NCBI GenBank assembly: GCA_002507085.1
Contig: DAYW01000049.1
Location: 12,960-26,200, forward strand
Direction: 5' to 3'
Source of the DNA: an archaeon UBA168
GTDB lineage: Archaea; Thermoproteota; Thermoprotei_A; Marsarchaeales; UBA168
Length of the DNA: 13,241 nt
Shown here: one piece after another, positions 12,559 to 13,241 of the stretch
Numbering within the stretch: position 1 is the first letter of the stretch
How the letters are laid out: each line of letters opens with the position of its first letter
The notes under the pieces: generated by a model
What the model saw: the letters and a program-made list of their open reading frames with translations, nothing else
Databases searched by the model: none
What the model was told of the DNA's origin: nothing
Translations under genes and position numbers: made by a program

Positions 12559-13241
12559 TTGGATCTGCCGCTCGAGGCGTTTTCGCACTTCCGCTCAAAC
12601 GTAAGGGGAAACGGTGAGGTGGAGCTGGGCACAGAGGTAGGGTGCGACGGAGCCACGCAAAAGAAATATCACGTCATAACGCACGCTCACGCAGACCACC
12701 TTGGTGGGCTATCCACTGGGCTACATCAAGTGGCAACGCCTCAAACCATCGACATAATAAGCGTTATAAGGGGCAACCTGAAGCACCCGCTACCGCTTGA
12801 ATACGGGGTCCCGCTTGAACTTGAACACGGGAAGCTCTTTCTCTATCCCGCAAACCACATATTGGGCGCGGCGCAGGTCATGGTGGAAACGGCAGATGGC
12901 AGCTTTGCGTTTACCGGCGACTTCAAGCTAAAGGGCACGCCCGTGCTACATCCCGACGAACTGGTCATAGAGGCCACTTACGGCAGCCCAAACAACGTTC
13001 GGGACTACGTGAACGCTGATCTGATCCTGAGGGACCTGGTTGAGCAAGGCCTAGCGCAGGGCTCGGTGGACATTTACGCGTCGCAAGGAAAGCTGCAGGA
13101 AATACTTTCCATACTTTCATACCTTCCTCGCTGGGTCAGGGTCATAATGGACAGCAAGAGCTACGAGATAGCGAAGATATACGAGAAGTATGGCATGCGC
13201 TTTCCAAAGTACTACAAGATAACGAGCCAAGAGGCCCTGAT
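12559..13241 (+). CDS. MBL-fold / beta-CASP-like nuclease, 3' end missing
   Basis: 227 complete codons are visible before the window ends. Metal ligands of the metallo-beta-lactamase fold are all present: HAHADH (42-47), His100 in NHILGAAQ and Asp121 in FTGDFK. NHxLGxAQ and VIEATYGS (about 137-144) are typical of the exonuclease and Cft2/CPSF-like branch (COG1236 type) that processes RNA or DNA ends, rather than of lactamases or glyoxalases. After that the chain enters an alternating helix/strand region (LILRDLVEQGL, IYASQGKLQEIL) where a beta-CASP domain would be inserted. TTG 12559 is the only start codon near the N-terminus and sits 25.5 nt from a TATA box. It is transcribed divergently from the ECF-S-like gene across 134 bp. 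The exact substrate and whether the beta-CASP domain is complete cannot be seen. Confidence 0.85.
   Translation, partial: MDLPLEAFSHFRSNVRGNGEVELGTEVGCDGATQKKYHVITHAHADHLGGLSTGLHQVATPQTIDIISVIRGNLKHPLPLEYGVPLELEHGKLFLYPANHILGAAQVMVETADGSFAFTGDFKLKGTPVLHPDELVIEATYGSPNNVRDYVNADLILRDLVEQGLAQGSVDIYASQGKLQEILSILSYLPRWVRVIMDSKSYEIAKIYEKYGMRFPKYYKITSQEAL

Noticed and set aside
1..13241. CRISPR array, insertion sequence, prophage or defence island
   Set aside because: No regularly spaced repeats, transposase, integrase or defence gene motifs were seen; the gene content is metabolic and housekeeping.

Overview
The window reads as a thermophilic archaeon, most likely a member of the Thermoproteota (Crenarchaeota or a close relative) with moderately high GC. 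Three observations support this. Most genes have an A/T-rich TATA box centred about 22-27 nt before the start codon and no Shine-Dalgarno sequence, so transcripts are probably leaderless, some beginning at TTG or GTG. The genes for an archaeal class I CCA-adding enzyme, a UPF0200 kinase-like protein and an ADP-type indolepyruvate ferredoxin oxidoreductase are of archaeal type. A tRNA-Val gene carries a 15-nt intron at the non-canonical position 25/26 with a full bulge-helix-bulge motif. Species cannot be named from sequence alone.

Layout. 1-2041 (minus): iorA and the first 21 codons of iorB, overlapping by ATGA; iorA probably starts at GTG 1978, behind its own TATA box. 2045-3448 (minus): intact GH29 alpha-L-fucosidase. 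3449-3660: divergent promoter region with a palindrome. 3661-4767 (plus): D-isomer 2-hydroxyacid dehydrogenase whose last ~60 codons lie antisense over the 3' end of a convergent acetamidase/formamidase gene (4583-5521, minus). 5592-5629: hairpin plus T-tract terminator on the stop codon of an MFS transporter gene (5611-6861, minus). 6922-7005 (minus): a TPP riboswitch whose P1 helix begins at the predicted transcription start and whose downstream leader can form competing pairings around a Shine-Dalgarno. 7078-7165 (minus): tRNA-Val(UAC) with intron. 7220-8563 (minus): CCA-adding enzyme. 8738-9580 (plus): CinA/MoaB-type protein. 9678-10433 (plus): unrecognised protein with a ribbon-helix-helix-like N-terminus, acidic linker and a C-terminal domain that may be a winged helix. 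10465-11034 (minus) and 11082-11621 (plus): UPF0200 P-loop protein and RNA 2',3'-cyclic phosphodiesterase ThpR, sharing one TATA box. 11603-12424 (minus): multi-spanning membrane protein resembling an ECF transporter S component. 12443-12558: divergent regulatory region with repeated TATTCnAATA motifs. 12559-end (plus): MBL-fold/beta-CASP-like protein, cut by the window edge.

Functional themes. RNA metabolism is prominent: the tRNA gene lacks an encoded CCA and lies just downstream of the CCA-adding enzyme; ThpR and the MBL-fold protein are also RNA-type enzymes by family. Thiamine links two genes: IorA uses TPP as cofactor and the MFS gene sits behind a TPP sensor, which makes it a likely importer of thiamine or a precursor. 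The fucosidase, dehydrogenase and amidase are scavenging or catabolic genes without a clear shared pathway here. No stretch longer than about 215 bases lacks a gene, and no insertion sequence, prophage or CRISPR array was seen. The strongest finds are the archaeal TPP riboswitch with its leader and the BHB intron in tRNA-Val.
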